NCBI GenBank assembly: GCA_951800685.1 | Contig: CATOJY010000011.1 | Span: forward strand, 1 to 64,000 | Source of the DNA: an uncultured Lachnospiraceae bacterium | GTDB taxonomy: Bacteria; Bacillota; Clostridia; Lachnospirales; Lachnospiraceae | DNA length: 64,000 bases | Direction: 5' to 3' | Part shown: positions 24,384 to 35,328 of the stretch, one piece after another | Layout of the letters: every line of letters begins with the position of its first letter | Numbering within the stretch: position 1 is the first letter of the stretch | Position numbers and translations under genes: made by a program | The notes under the pieces: model-generated | What the model saw: the letters and a program-made list of their open reading frames with translations, nothing else | Told to the model about the DNA's origin: nothing | The model's database searches: none

Positions 24384-25928
24384 ATGAGAAAGAAACCAGC
24401 AGTATTGATGATCCTGGATGGCTATGGCCTAAATGAAAAGAAGGATGGCAACGCGGTAGCGGAAGCAAACACACCGGTGATGGATGCGCTTATGACACAG
24501 TATCCTTTTGTTAAGGGAAATGCCAGCGGTATGGCGGTAGGTCTTCCGGATGGACAGATGGGCAATTCCGAGGTGGGACATCTGAACATGGGCGCGGGCC
24601 GTATCGTGTATCAGGAACTTACGCGAATTACCAAAGAGATCCAGGATGGCACCTTTTTCGAGAATCCCGCACTTCTTGCTGCAGTGAATAATTGTAAGAA
24701 GAATGATTCCGCACTTCATATGTTCGGCCTGGTATCTGATGGCGGAGTACACAGCCATAACACGCATATTTATGGTCTTCTGGAGCTGGCGAAAAGAAAT
24801 GGACTGCAGAAAGTATATGTCCATGCATTTCTGGATGGACGTGATACACCACCTGCAAGCGGTAAGGGCTTCGTGGAGGAGCTGGAGCAGGAGATGCATA
24901 GGATCGGTGTGGGCGAAGTGGCGTCTGTGACAGGCCGGTATTATGCAATGGATAGAGATAACAATTATGACAGAGTAGAGAAAGCATATCTGGCTTTGAC
25001 GAAGGGAGAAGGGTTAGAGGCTTCCAGTGCAACAGAAGGGATTCAGGCATCTTATGACAGGGAAGAGACAGACGAGTTTGTGAAACCTACTGTTGTGAAG
25101 AAGGACGGTGCACCAGTAGCTCTTATTCAGGATGGAGATTCTGTTGTCTTCTACAACTTCCGTCCTGATCGTGCCAGGGAAATTACCAGAAGCTTCTGTG
25201 ATGATGAGTTTAAGGGTTTTGACAGAGGCAAGAGATTGGAGCTTACTTATGTATGTTTTTCCGATTATGATCCGACAATCCCGAACAAGGAAGTTGCGTT
25301 CCATAAGATTTCTGTTACCAATACCTTTGGTGAGTGGCTGGCAGCCCGTGGCATGAAACAGGCCAGGCTTGCCGAGACAGAGAAGTATGCACATGTGACC
25401 TTTTTCTTCAACGGCGGAGTAGAGGAGCCGAACGAGGGAGAGGAGAGAATTCTTGTCAATTCACCTAAGGATGTGGCAACTTATGATCTGAAGCCACAGA
25501 TGAGCGCTTATGAGGTTTGTGATAAACTGGTAGACAGCATCAAATCCGATAAATATGATGTGATCATTATTAACTTTGCAAACCCTGATATGGTAGGGCA
25601 TACTGGCGTGGAACAGGCGGCGATCAAGGCAGTAGAGGCAGTTGATGCATGTGTTGGACGTGCTGTGGAAGCGATCAAAGAAGTGGACGGTGTTATGTTC
25701 ATCTGTGCTGACCATGGTAATGCAGAGCAGTTGGTAGACTATGAGACAGGGGCGCCTTTTACAGCACATACCACCAATCCAGTACCGTTCATTCTTGTCA
25801 ATGCGGATCCTTCTTATAAGTTGAGAGAAGGGGGCTGTCTGGCTGATATTGTGCCTACTCTCATTGAACTTATGGGGATGGAGCAGCCTGAGGAGATGAC
25901 AGGAAAGTCGCTGTTAGTTAAGGCTTAA
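24384..25928 (+). CDS. gpmI: 2,3-bisphosphoglycerate-independent phosphoglycerate mutase
   Basis: Interconverts 3- and 2-phosphoglycerate in glycolysis with two Mn2+ ions; a cytosolic monomer of 514 residues, the usual length. Visible signatures are LMILDGYG with the first metal ligand, MGNSEVGHLNMGAG with the phosphorylated serine, FLDGRDTPP, YNFRPDRARE, NPDMVGHTG, and CADHGNAEQ. The ATG at 24384 is preferred because AAAAGGAG lies 10 bases upstream; an in-frame ATG at 24375 sits directly on that site. Followed by a strong terminator. Enolase, the next glycolytic step, is encoded about 8 kb downstream in a separate unit. Confidence 0.95.
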   Translation: MRKKPAVLMILDGYGLNEKKDGNAVAEANTPVMDALMTQYPFVKGNASGMAVGLPDGQMGNSEVGHLNMGAGRIVYQELTRITKEIQDGTFFENPALLAAVNNCKKNDSALHMFGLVSDGGVHSHNTHIYGLLELAKRNGLQKVYVHAFLDGRDTPPASGKGFVEELEQEMHRIGVGEVASVTGRYYAMDRDNNYDRVEKAYLALTKGEGLEASSATEGIQASYDREETDEFVKPTVVKKDGAPVALIQDGDSVVFYNFRPDRAREITRSFCDDEFKGFDRGKRLELTYVCFSDYDPTIPNKEVAFHKISVTNTFGEWLAARGMKQARLAETEKYAHVTFFFNGGVEEPNEGEERILVNSPKDVATYDLKPQMSAYEVCDKLVDSIKSDKYDVIIINFANPDMVGHTGVEQAAIKAVEAVDACVGRAVEAIKEVDGVMFICADHGNAEQLVDYETGAPFTAHTTNPVPFILVNADPSYKLREGGCLADIVPTLIELMGMEQPEEMTGKSLLVKA

Positions 25929-25953
25929 GTAAGAGTCGCGGAAATGAAGGAAA

Positions 25954-25987
25954 GGATATCTGTATGAAAATACAGATGTCCTTTTTT
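25954..25987 (+). terminator. terminator of gpmI
   Basis: GGATATCTGTAT pairs with ATACAGATGTCC over a GAAA loop, followed by six T. Confidence 0.92.
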
Positions 25988-25988
25988 A

Positions 25989-26047
25989 TTGACAGCATGC
26001 TTGTTTGAGCGTATACTAAGCGTACCATCATTGATAGTACACTTAGT
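25989..26047 (+). promoter_or_regulatory. promoter and 33-bp palindromic operator of the YtrA-type operon
   Basis: Consensus promoter TTGACA (25989-25994), 17 bp, TATACT (26012-26017). From 26015 to 26047 lies an inverted repeat: ACTAAGCGTACCATC, spacer ATT, GATAGTACACTTAGT, with 13 of 15 positions matching. It overlaps the -10 and the start site, as expected of an autoregulatory GntR/YtrA operator. Confidence 0.8.
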
Positions 26048-26099
26048 GTGGGGATGAAGGATGTTTCTTACTATCGTTGGGGATTAGAAAGGAGAAGCA

Positions 26100-26453
26100 A
26101 TGATCATTATAGACTACAAAGATACCAGGCCAATCTATGAGCAGATCGTAGAACGGTTCAAGACGCTGATCCTAAAGGGGGCCATGCAGCCGGACGAACA
26201 GATGCCGTCTGTGCGTAATCTTGCCATGGAGCTTTCTATCAATCCGAATACAATCCAAAAAGCCTATGCGGAATTGGAGCGGCAGGGATTTATCTATACT
26301 GTGAAAGGCAGAGGGAACTTTGTATCAGGAGACAGCGGTTTGGTGGATAAGCGAAAGAAAGAATATCTGGGTAAAATATTGCTGCTTGTAGGCGAGGTTT
26401 TGGAAATCGGTATGTCCAAAGCAGAATTGATCCGTGAGATTGAGATGCTTTAG
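26100..26453 (+). CDS. GntR-family regulator, YtrA subfamily
   Basis: A 117-residue repressor with a GntR winged helix (RPIYEQIVERFKTLI, PSVRNLAMELSINPNTIQKA, FIYTVKGRGNFV) and a short helical C terminus without the large ligand domain of other GntR members. That shape defines YtrA proteins, which control adjacent ABC transporter operons, often in response to cell-wall antibiotics. It is the first gene of a three-gene operon: 18 bp separate it from the ATPase. GAAAGGAG precedes the ATG. The inducer is unknown. Confidence 0.9.
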   Translation: MIIIDYKDTRPIYEQIVERFKTLILKGAMQPDEQMPSVRNLAMELSINPNTIQKAYAELERQGFIYTVKGRGNFVSGDSGLVDKRKKEYLGKILLLVGEVLEIGMSKAELIREIEML

Positions 26454-26471
26454 ACAGAAAGGAAGGAAAAC

Positions 26472-27377
26472 ATGATTGAGATACATAACCTGACCAAGAC
26501 TTTTGAGAAGATCAAGGCGGTTGACGAAGTCAGTGTCATGATTAAGGATAGTACGGTGTTTGGATTGATTGGAACTAATGGTGCAGGTAAGAGTACAGTG
26601 CTGCGCACGATATCAGGTGTCCTGAAACCTGACAGTGGGACAGTGACGGTGGATGGCATGCCGGTATATGATAATGTGAAAGCTAAGAAGCAGTTGTTCT
26701 TTATTGCAGATGAACCGTACTTCTTTGCCAATTCCAACGCTCAGTCGATGGAGCGGTATTACAGCGGCGTTTATGAAAACTTTAGCAGAGAGGAATTTTA
26801 TAAGTATCTGGAAAGCTTCAATTTAGATAAAAACAGGAAGATCAATACCTTTTCTAAGGGTATGAGGAAGCAGCTGGCGCTGCTTTTGGGGATCTGTGCG
26901 CATACGAAGTATATCCTATGTGATGAAACATTCGATGGGCTGGATCCTGTCATGCGGCAGGGAATCAAATCGATTTTTGCCAAAGAGATGGAGGAGAGGG
27001 GATTGACGCCAGTGATCGCTTCTCATAACTTGCGGGAGCTGGAAGACATCTGTGACCACGTGGGACTGCTGCACAAAGGAGGAGTGCTGTTGTCGAAGGA
27101 TCTGGAGGATATGAAGTGCAATATCCAGAAGATCCAGTGTGTATTTGCTTCTGTGGAGGAAGAATTGAAGGTGATAAACGGTATGGAGGTGTTAAAGAAG
27201 GAACAGAGAGGTTCTCTTCGTACTTTTACCGTGAGAAGTACTAGAGAAGAAGTGGCGGCAAGATTCGCTACAGTAGATACCGTATTTTACGAAGTGCTTC
27301 CTCTTTCTTTGGAGGAAATCTTCATCAGTGAAACGGAGGTAGTGGGATATGACATCAAGAAACTCATTTTGGGATAG
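26472..27377 (+). CDS. ABC transporter ATP-binding protein (YtrB-like)
   Basis: A 301-residue ATPase. Walker A is GTNGAGKS, the signature region reads TFSKGMRKQLALL (SKGMRKQ instead of SGGQ, common in this subgroup), and Walker B is YILCDETFDGLDP, with Phe in place of the usual Pro-Thr spacing. The C-terminal 70 residues form the regulatory extension seen in drug- or bacteriocin-immunity-type ATPases. It overlaps the permease gene by 29 bp, so their translation is coupled. Confidence 0.9.
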   Translation: MIEIHNLTKTFEKIKAVDEVSVMIKDSTVFGLIGTNGAGKSTVLRTISGVLKPDSGTVTVDGMPVYDNVKAKKQLFFIADEPYFFANSNAQSMERYYSGVYENFSREEFYKYLESFNLDKNRKINTFSKGMRKQLALLLGICAHTKYILCDETFDGLDPVMRQGIKSIFAKEMEERGLTPVIASHNLRELEDICDHVGLLHKGGVLLSKDLEDMKCNIQKIQCVFASVEEELKVINGMEVLKKEQRGSLRTFTVRSTREEVAARFATVDTVFYEVLPLSLEEIFISETEVVGYDIKKLILG

Positions 27378-29490
27378 TTGTAAAGAAAACCATAAGAGAC
27401 GGATCTGGGTCTGGATTGTTGCTTGTCTGGCGCAGGCGGTGTCTTATGTGGGTGTTCTGACTGTGTACTTAAGCCGTATCAGAATGAGAAATGAAAATGA
27501 TACTTACAAAGGACCTGAAGATTTCCAGGCTGCTTTGTATATGGCAACACAGGATGCATTGGGATTTCAGGATAATCTGGGCATCGTGATTGTTATTCTT
27601 GCCACCATAATCGGCATGCAGGGTTTTTCTTATCTTTATGATAAGAAGAAAGTAGATATGTACCATAGTGTTCCGGTAAACAAAAACAGAAGGTTTTTGG
27701 TGCTTTACGCGAATGGTATTATGATTTATCTGGCGGCGACATTGCTAAATCTATTGATCAGTGTTATTATGGCAGTGGTACAGCATGCAGTAAACGGCAG
27801 CGTGATGGCAGTAGTTAGTTTGGGTTTTATATGGAATTTTCTTGTGTTTCTGGTGATGTACCATACGGTGATTCTGGCAGTTATGCTGACAGGAAGCCGT
27901 TTCATCACACTGTGTGCTGTGGGAGTGCTTAGCTTATATGAATTGGTAATCTACAGCATGGGAAGTTCGTTGCAGTATGCCTTTTTTGCAACGAAAGATA
28001 ACTTCTATGTATCCCACGAACCAAAGCTTTCAGTGTTAAGTGACTATATTTTCCATACATTGGAGATCAAGCTAATGAAGGAAGCGAAGGAGATGGCTGT
28101 CAGTGCGCTGCCCTTTTATGGAAAGTGGATTATTCTGGCGGTTGTGATCCTGGCATTTGCATGGTTTAGTTACCGTAAGCGGCCATCAGAGGCCGCGGGT
28201 AAGGCAATGGCTTTCCAGATTCTGGAGCCTTATGTTAAAGTCCTTGTTGTGATCCCAGTTGCAGTTTGCCTTGGCATGTGGGTATATAATGTAGGATATG
28301 GCAGTAAATCGCTTGCGTTTGTGAGCATGACCGCAAGTGGAGTGATCGCCTGTGCTGTGATGGAAGTGATCTATGATTATGATATTAAGAGTATGTTCAG
28401 ACATCTGTTGTCCAGCGGGATTGCAGTGGCGGGGATTGTGACCATATTTTTTATCTATAAAGAAGATATATTTGGATATGATAAATACATACCTGTGGAG
28501 GATAAGGTAGAGAGTATTGCGCTTATGTTGGATTCCTACCCGGACTTTTGGGATAAGGATTTTTCCTATCTTTCTACCGCAAAGGCCAGTGAGGAGCGTA
28601 TGCATCTTACAAAGATCGCGCCAGTGTTGGCACTGGCAGAGAAGGCGCAGCAGAAGGAGGTAGAGGATATGGCTGATGCCAGGATGGTGCATGTGCTTTA
28701 CCGTCTGAAATCCGGCAGAAGAGTGGGCAGGTCCTTCTGGGTTGATTTTGCAGATCCGTCTAATGAATTGTTGTTAGACCAGATTGTGAAGACAGAAGAA
28801 TATAAGAATGGCACCTTCCAGATTATGACAGATGAGGATTCTTTCGACAAGGCACAGGCTGTCACTTACAGCAACGGAGCGGTACAAGTTGTTTTGCCGG
28901 TAGAAGATGCGCCTGCGCTGCGGGAAGCTTATCTGAAAGATATGGAACAGTTTACTTTCACAATGGCCAGAAAGGAACGGCCATGTGGCGAGATTAGTTT
29001 CCGGTTTCCGTACTGGATGACCTATACGCTGCAAGTATATGAAGGGTTCGAGAATACGATTGCCTATCTAAAGTCAAAAGAAGCTTATTATCCGGTGCTG
29101 CTGGATCCGAAGGATATAGAAAGCATTACCGTAACGAATTACCATTACGAATTGCAGCAGGTGGGGTATGAGGATTCAGAGATCATTTACGATGTGAGGA
29201 GCAATACTGTGATCGGTGGAAAATATCCTGAGGAGAACGCTGTTTCTGAGACATTTTATGAGGAAGAGCAGTTTGCAAAGATTGTGCCAGAGATCTATCC
29301 GAATATGTTGTCGGCGCCGTGGTGTGATTATCAGGAGATTGATTCCAACTATGATGTTTATATTACATTTAAGAAGGACACGACTTATCCATATGACAGG
29401 AGCAGCTATGGATTTAGCTACCAGCTCTTTAGGGATCGCGTGCCTGAGTTTGTAGAGAAGGCAACGGCGCTGGGAGCTGATGAAGAATGA
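27349..29490 (+). CDS. large ABC transporter permease with C-terminal soluble region
   Basis: A 713-residue protein. The first 380 residues contain about eight hydrophobic segments, including an ABC-2-type motif SYLYDKKKVDMYHSVPVNKN that marks permeases with YtrB-like ATPases. From about residue 385 to the end it is soluble, presumably extracellular, with no cysteine-rich or enzymatic motif that I recognise; this matches proteins annotated with DUF6449. ACGGAGG lies upstream of the ATG inside the ATPase gene. Export or extrusion of a peptide or lipid-linked compound is plausible but not shown. Confidence 0.8.
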   Translation: MTSRNSFWDSCKENHKRRIWVWIVACLAQAVSYVGVLTVYLSRIRMRNENDTYKGPEDFQAALYMATQDALGFQDNLGIVIVILATIIGMQGFSYLYDKKKVDMYHSVPVNKNRRFLVLYANGIMIYLAATLLNLLISVIMAVVQHAVNGSVMAVVSLGFIWNFLVFLVMYHTVILAVMLTGSRFITLCAVGVLSLYELVIYSMGSSLQYAFFATKDNFYVSHEPKLSVLSDYIFHTLEIKLMKEAKEMAVSALPFYGKWIILAVVILAFAWFSYRKRPSEAAGKAMAFQILEPYVKVLVVIPVAVCLGMWVYNVGYGSKSLAFVSMTASGVIACAVMEVIYDYDIKSMFRHLLSSGIAVAGIVTIFFIYKEDIFGYDKYIPVEDKVESIALMLDSYPDFWDKDFSYLSTAKASEERMHLTKIAPVLALAEKAQQKEVEDMADARMVHVLYRLKSGRRVGRSFWVDFADPSNELLLDQIVKTEEYKNGTFQIMTDEDSFDKAQAVTYSNGAVQVVLPVEDAPALREAYLKDMEQFTFTMARKERPCGEISFRFPYWMTYTLQVYEGFENTIAYLKSKEAYYPVLLDPKDIESITVTNYHYELQQVGYEDSEIIYDVRSNTVIGGKYPEENAVSETFYEEEQFAKIVPEIYPNMLSAPWCDYQEIDSNYDVYITFKKDTTYPYDRSSYGFSYQLFRDRVPEFVEKATALGADEE

Positions 29491-29550
29491 TGACAGGACT
29501 TAGATTGCAGTTTATGCAGTTTATGCAGAATATAGCAGGAAAGGCAGGAT

Positions 29551-30291
29551 ATGGGCGCAGGACGGACAGGACCTGTGATCAGGGTCAATGATTTATATAA
29601 GATATACCGGGTTGGAGAGACAAAGGTGAGAGCACTGAACGGCGTCAGTTTTACCATCAATCGGGGAGATTTCTGTTCTATTGTGGGTACTTCCGGCTCC
29701 GGCAAGTCTACGCTGCTCAATATGCTGGCCGGGTTGGAGAAACCGACCAAAGGTGAGATTGTGATCGCTGGAGAGCATATGGAGAGCAAGACAGAGAACC
29801 AGCTTGTGGCTTTCAGGAGAGAACACATTGGGTTTATTTTTCAATCATTTAATTTAATGGGAACTATGAACGCCATAGAGAATGTAGCACTTCCGCTTAC
29901 TTTTCAGGGAATGGACAAGAAGAAACGCAATGAAAAAGCCGAAGAAATGTTGGATCTGGTGGGACTTAAGAAGCATAAACAGCATAGGCCCAATCAGATG
30001 TCTGGAGGACAACAGCAGCGTGTGGGCGTGGCCCGTGCGCTGGTGGTGGAACCAGAGATCATCTTCGCTGATGAACCTACTGGTAATCTGGATTCGAACA
30101 CTTCTGTGGAAGTGATGAATCTGATGAAGAAAGTGGTACGGGAGAAAAACCAGACGTTAGTCATGGTGACACATGACAATTATCTGGCTGGGTTTGCGGA
30201 TCTGGTGCTGCGGATCAAAGATGGTAAGATCATTGAGATTGAAGACAGGCGCGGCCAGGATCTGCCGGATCAGATCCAAAAGAAAGAGTAA
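29551..30291 (+). CDS. MacB/LolD-type ABC transporter ATP-binding protein
   Basis: A 246-residue ATPase: Walker A GTSGSGKST, Q loop FIFQSFNLMGTM, signature MSGGQQQRVGVARAL, Walker B IIFADEPTGNLD, H-loop MVTHDN. It belongs to the group that pairs with FtsX-like permeases which move substrates or forces across the envelope without classical pore transport. It is the first of three genes (ATPase, membrane-anchored CARDB-like protein, permease) with gaps of 60 and 32 bp. The gene starts 60 bp after the previous operon and no terminator separates them, so read-through is possible. Confidence 0.9.
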   Translation: MGAGRTGPVIRVNDLYKIYRVGETKVRALNGVSFTINRGDFCSIVGTSGSGKSTLLNMLAGLEKPTKGEIVIAGEHMESKTENQLVAFRREHIGFIFQSFNLMGTMNAIENVALPLTFQGMDKKKRNEKAEEMLDLVGLKKHKQHRPNQMSGGQQQRVGVARALVVEPEIIFADEPTGNLDSNTSVEVMNLMKKVVREKNQTLVMVTHDNYLAGFADLVLRIKDGKIIEIEDRRGQDLPDQIQKKE

Positions 30292-30351
30292 AGCAGGACG
30301 GTCTACCGGACAGAGTTGGCGGGGAGTATGTAGTAGAAGAGGGTAACAGGG

Positions 30352-32166
30352 ATGAGAAGACAAGAATGGAATAGAAAGAGACAAGTCAAGAGGCAAGGAA
30401 TGATGGGCAGGCTGCTGTTTGCGGGTCTGCTCAGTATAGCGATCGGTGTTGCGATCCCTCAGATTTCGGATTCGATGACTTATGTGGAAGCGGTAAGCGG
30501 TGATGACTGGCATGAGGCGGAAGAGAACGAACCGCCAACCATCAACCGTACCTCTGACCGTCTGATTACGGATGATGACAGAGGGGATGCCGATGAGGAC
30601 ATGCTCTATTATATGCAGAGTCTGGAAGTGCGGTATAAGCTGGATGCGAAAGTCATGGAGAACTTGCATAAGGTATTCGACAGTGCCGTTTATTATATTG
30701 CCAATACGGAAATGTCGGTAACAGAGCTGTGGTCTTATGTGGCACAGGTCAAAGGAAATATGGAGTCTACGGCAGTAGCGGCAGTTACCATGACGACCAG
30801 TGAATTTCTGCAGGTTGGTGATAACTGGGAGACGCCTACGGTAAGCTATGGACAACAGGTTTCCATTGTACTTCCTGTGATCAATTTCGGCACAGAGGAG
30901 TTAAACAATCTGATCATAGAGCCGAAGACTTCCACGGTTGTTACAGAATGGCCTTTTGAACCAGATATGACCAGTTATCTGCAGACAGAACCGTATATTC
31001 CTGGTAATCAGACCAAAGAAGCAGCAATGGCTAATAGAAGGGAATTTACATTCACGTTTACTGCCAGAAACGATGTTATGACAGGGTATTACCCGCTTGT
31101 ATTTAATGTCTGGTATACGAAGGCAGGTGTAAGGAGCGAGAAGCCGGCAGAATTGACGGTCTATGTGAAGACGGTTGGTAAGCCGGGCAGCGGCTACATC
31201 GGTGGCAATGGACAGGAAACAGAGGGGGCAAAGCCTCGTATTGTAGTGACAGGATTTGAGACGAATCCCTCCACTGTTTATGCAGGCGATACGTTTACGC
31301 TGACAATTCATGTGCAGAATACGGCAAAAGACACGGCGGTAACCAATGTCCTTTTTGATATGCAGGCGGCACAGGAAGGGGAAGATAAGACGAACACATA
31401 TTCGGCATTCCTGCCTACATCTGGAGCAAGTTCTGTCTATATGGACCGGATTGGTGCGAATACGGCTGCAGATATTGTCATTGAGATGACGGCGAAAGCT
31501 GATTTGGCACAGAAACCCTATGTGCTGGATGTGAATATGAAATATGATGCAGGCACTTCTTTTGACCTGACAGATAAGGCAAGCGTTTCTATTCCGATCT
31601 CTCAGGAGAGCCGGTTCGATACAAGTATTCCAGAGGTGGTGCCTGCGGATATCACAGTGGGATCGCAGTCTAATGTGATGTGCAGTATCTACAATACCGG
31701 TAAGACAACGCTTTATAATGTGCAGGTTAAGTTTAAGGCAGATACTATTGATGAAGCGTCGGCTTTTGTAGGAAATCTGCAGTCGGGGGCTACAGGGAAT
31801 GTTGATGTTATGTTGACCGGAATTGCACCGACAATGGATGATGGAACGGTGAAGATGGAGATTTCCTATGAGGACGATGCTGGTAAGGTTACGACTGCAG
31901 AGAAGACGATCACGCTGATTGTCACGGAAGAAATTTTTGATGACATGATGGGTGATGACATGATGGGAGGCGATATGATGTTGGAGGAGCAGCAAGGACC
32001 TAAAACAGGTCTGATCGTTGTGATCTCAGCAGTAGTGGTCATAGTTGTGGTAGCCGGTGTTACTGTGTTTTTCAGAATCCGCAAGAAGAAAAAGGAGGCT
32101 GCACTGTTAGCCAGTGAACTAAAGGACCTGGAAGCTGAGCTGGAGAATGAGAAGAAAGAGAATTAA
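30352..32166 (+). CDS. membrane-anchored extracellular protein with CARDB-like domains
   Basis: A 604-residue protein. A basic N terminus is followed by a hydrophobic segment at about 20-38 that may be a signal anchor. The outside part has beta-rich repeats: SYGQQVSIVLPVINFGTEEL, STVYAGDTFTLTIHVQNTAK and ITVGSQSNVMCSIYNTGKTT are CARDB/COG1361-like openings. A methionine-rich acidic stretch (526-548, units of DDMMG) leads to a C-terminal helix at 553-575 and a basic coiled-coil cytosolic tail. Set between ATPase and permease, it may serve as a membrane-fusion-like or substrate-binding partner; MacA itself is not recognisable. Confidence 0.75.
   Translation: MRRQEWNRKRQVKRQGMMGRLLFAGLLSIAIGVAIPQISDSMTYVEAVSGDDWHEAEENEPPTINRTSDRLITDDDRGDADEDMLYYMQSLEVRYKLDAKVMENLHKVFDSAVYYIANTEMSVTELWSYVAQVKGNMESTAVAAVTMTTSEFLQVGDNWETPTVSYGQQVSIVLPVINFGTEELNNLIIEPKTSTVVTEWPFEPDMTSYLQTEPYIPGNQTKEAAMANRREFTFTFTARNDVMTGYYPLVFNVWYTKAGVRSEKPAELTVYVKTVGKPGSGYIGGNGQETEGAKPRIVVTGFETNPSTVYAGDTFTLTIHVQNTAKDTAVTNVLFDMQAAQEGEDKTNTYSAFLPTSGASSVYMDRIGANTAADIVIEMTAKADLAQKPYVLDVNMKYDAGTSFDLTDKASVSIPISQESRFDTSIPEVVPADITVGSQSNVMCSIYNTGKTTLYNVQVKFKADTIDEASAFVGNLQSGATGNVDVMLTGIAPTMDDGTVKMEISYEDDAGKVTTAEKTITLIVTEEIFDDMMGDDMMGGDMMLEEQQGPKTGLIVVISAVVVIVVVAGVTVFFRIRKKKKEAALLASELKDLEAELENEKKEN
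31939..31980 (+). repeat. short tandem repeat encoding DDMMG units
   Basis: GATGACATGATGGG is repeated exactly at a 15-bp period (31939 and 31954) followed by a degenerate GGCGATATGATG. Confidence 0.8.
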
Positions 32167-32198
32167 TTGCGAATAGCAATAATGAAATGGAGCAGTCT

Positions 32199-33548
32199 AT
32201 GAAATTGCTTGATTTGCTGCGGATGAGCAGCAGTAATCTGTGGAAAAGAAAGGTGAGGACCATATTGACGGTTCTCGGCGTTGTGATTGGTGTGGCTTCT
32301 ATTGTGGTGATGGTTTCCTTAGGATTGGGGCTGAGCCGTTCTATGTTAGAACAGTATGAGTCTTATGGAAGCCTTACACAGATCGAGGTAAATGAGCCAT
32401 GGAATAGCGAGGATTCGGAAGAGAAAAGACTGGATGATAAGCTTGTCAAGGAGATAGAGGCTTTAGCGCATGTAGAATCGGTCCATCCGGTGCTGCAGTT
32501 TTCTGCGCTGGCCAAATATGGAAATTATGAAGGGCATCTTCAGATCAGAGGAATGTCGAAAGAAGTCTTCGAAGATATGGATATCAAGATTGGAGAAGGG
32601 CGGCTTCCAGGAGAAGATGATAAGCTTACTTTTTTCTACGGAAATCAGGTGCAGCAGAATTTCTATAATCCGAAAGCAAGCGGGGATTTCTTTAGTGATA
32701 TTCCTGCTATAGATCTAATGCACGATCCTATCTTTATAATTTTTGACACGAATGCCTATTATCAGTCCATGGGTCCAAGTGAGGAAGGACAGCCTGCTGT
32801 AAAACCACCGAAGAAATATATGATCGAGACATGTGGTGTGGAGGCGCCAAATGAGGAAGACTCCTGGTCGCCCAACGGTTGGTATACGTACTGCGATATG
32901 GAACAACTTATGCCGCAGCTTAAGAAGATGTTCAAGAATAAGGTGATACCTGGGCAGCCTCAGACGAAAACGGGTAAACCCTATAAAGAAATTTTCTATA
33001 ATCAGATTCTGGTAAATGTGGAGAGTATGGAGTATGTGATGGAAGTACAAAACCATTTGACGGATTTAGGTTATGAGGCTTACAGCAATGCAGAGTGGGT
33101 AGAGTCTTCGATGACATCGTTAGGGTATGTACAGGCTGTATTGGGTGGTATCGGTGCAGTGTCCTTGTTCGTGGCGGCGATTGGCATCACGAATACGATG
33201 ATGATGTCTATTTATGAAAGAACCAAGGAGATTGGCGTTATGAAGGTGCTGGGGTGTGATCTCAGGAATATCCGGACGTTGTTTCTGATGGAGGCAGGGT
33301 TTATCGGATTTATTGGCGGTGTGATTGGACTAATGCTAAGTTATATCATCTCTTTTGTAATCAATAAGATTGCAGGCGGTGCAAACCAGGGTATGATGAA
33401 TGTAGGTTCTGGAGGAATCTCCTATATTCCGTTTTGGCTTGTGGGCTTATCCCTCATTTTTGCTATCATGGTTGGTATGGCAGCGGGATTCTTTCCGGCG
33501 AAAAGAGCTATGAAACTCAGTCCGCTTGCGGCAATCAGGAACGAGTAA
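32199..33548 (+). CDS. MacB/FtsX-type ABC transporter permease
   Basis: A 449-residue permease with the MacB layout: N-terminal helix (WKRKVRTILTVLGVVIGVAS), a periplasmic-type core domain from about 45 to 290, then three helices, the first followed by the conserved MMSIYERTKEIGVMKVLG and the last pair ending in FFPAKRAMKLSPLAAIRNE. I use the ATG at 32199, with GGAG seven bases upstream, rather than 32187. Partner of the ATPase at 29551 and the CARDB-like protein between them. Substrate unknown. Confidence 0.88.
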   Translation: MKLLDLLRMSSSNLWKRKVRTILTVLGVVIGVASIVVMVSLGLGLSRSMLEQYESYGSLTQIEVNEPWNSEDSEEKRLDDKLVKEIEALAHVESVHPVLQFSALAKYGNYEGHLQIRGMSKEVFEDMDIKIGEGRLPGEDDKLTFFYGNQVQQNFYNPKASGDFFSDIPAIDLMHDPIFIIFDTNAYYQSMGPSEEGQPAVKPPKKYMIETCGVEAPNEEDSWSPNGWYTYCDMEQLMPQLKKMFKNKVIPGQPQTKTGKPYKEIFYNQILVNVESMEYVMEVQNHLTDLGYEAYSNAEWVESSMTSLGYVQAVLGGIGAVSLFVAAIGITNTMMMSIYERTKEIGVMKVLGCDLRNIRTLFLMEAGFIGFIGGVIGLMLSYIISFVINKIAGGANQGMMNVGSGGISYIPFWLVGLSLIFAIMVGMAAGFFPAKRAMKLSPLAAIRNE

Positions 33549-33751
33549 TGTTATTGTGTAATGAGAATAAGATATGGAAAGGGCAGGAACATTGGCATTG
33601 TCAATAGGGGCCTGAGTATCTGGGGAATTGAACAAATAGGGGATTGTATATTGTATAAAAGAAACCTTCTGTGTGCATAATACTGGAAAAAGGAATGTAA
33701 CTGTCTGGATAGGAATATACGCTTGCAGCGCTATTGTCTAAACAGTTATGA

Positions 33752-35173
<1,422 letters not shown>

Positions 35174-35214
35174 GAAAGAGGTTTCGGTAAGAGAGTGTTC
35201 TGACGGAGGTGCAA

Positions 35215-35253
35215 AACCGCTGTCATCCAGGATAGGGATGATGGCGGTTTTTT
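35215..35253 (+). terminator. terminator of eno
   Basis: AACCGCTGTCATCC pairs with GGATGATGGCGGTT with G-U pairs, loop AGGATAG, then six T. Confidence 0.92.
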
Positions 35254-35328
35254 GTACCAGTTGGTTGAAGTTTGTTATGGGAAGGGACTGGCTGCTTTGA
35301 CAGAATACCGGTAGAAAACGAAAAAGGA

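Noticed and set aside
30901-31995. Long open frame of 364 codons on the minus strand within the CARDB-like gene
   Set aside because: A shadow of the plus-strand gene: His/Arg/Cys-rich with no domain and no ribosome site.
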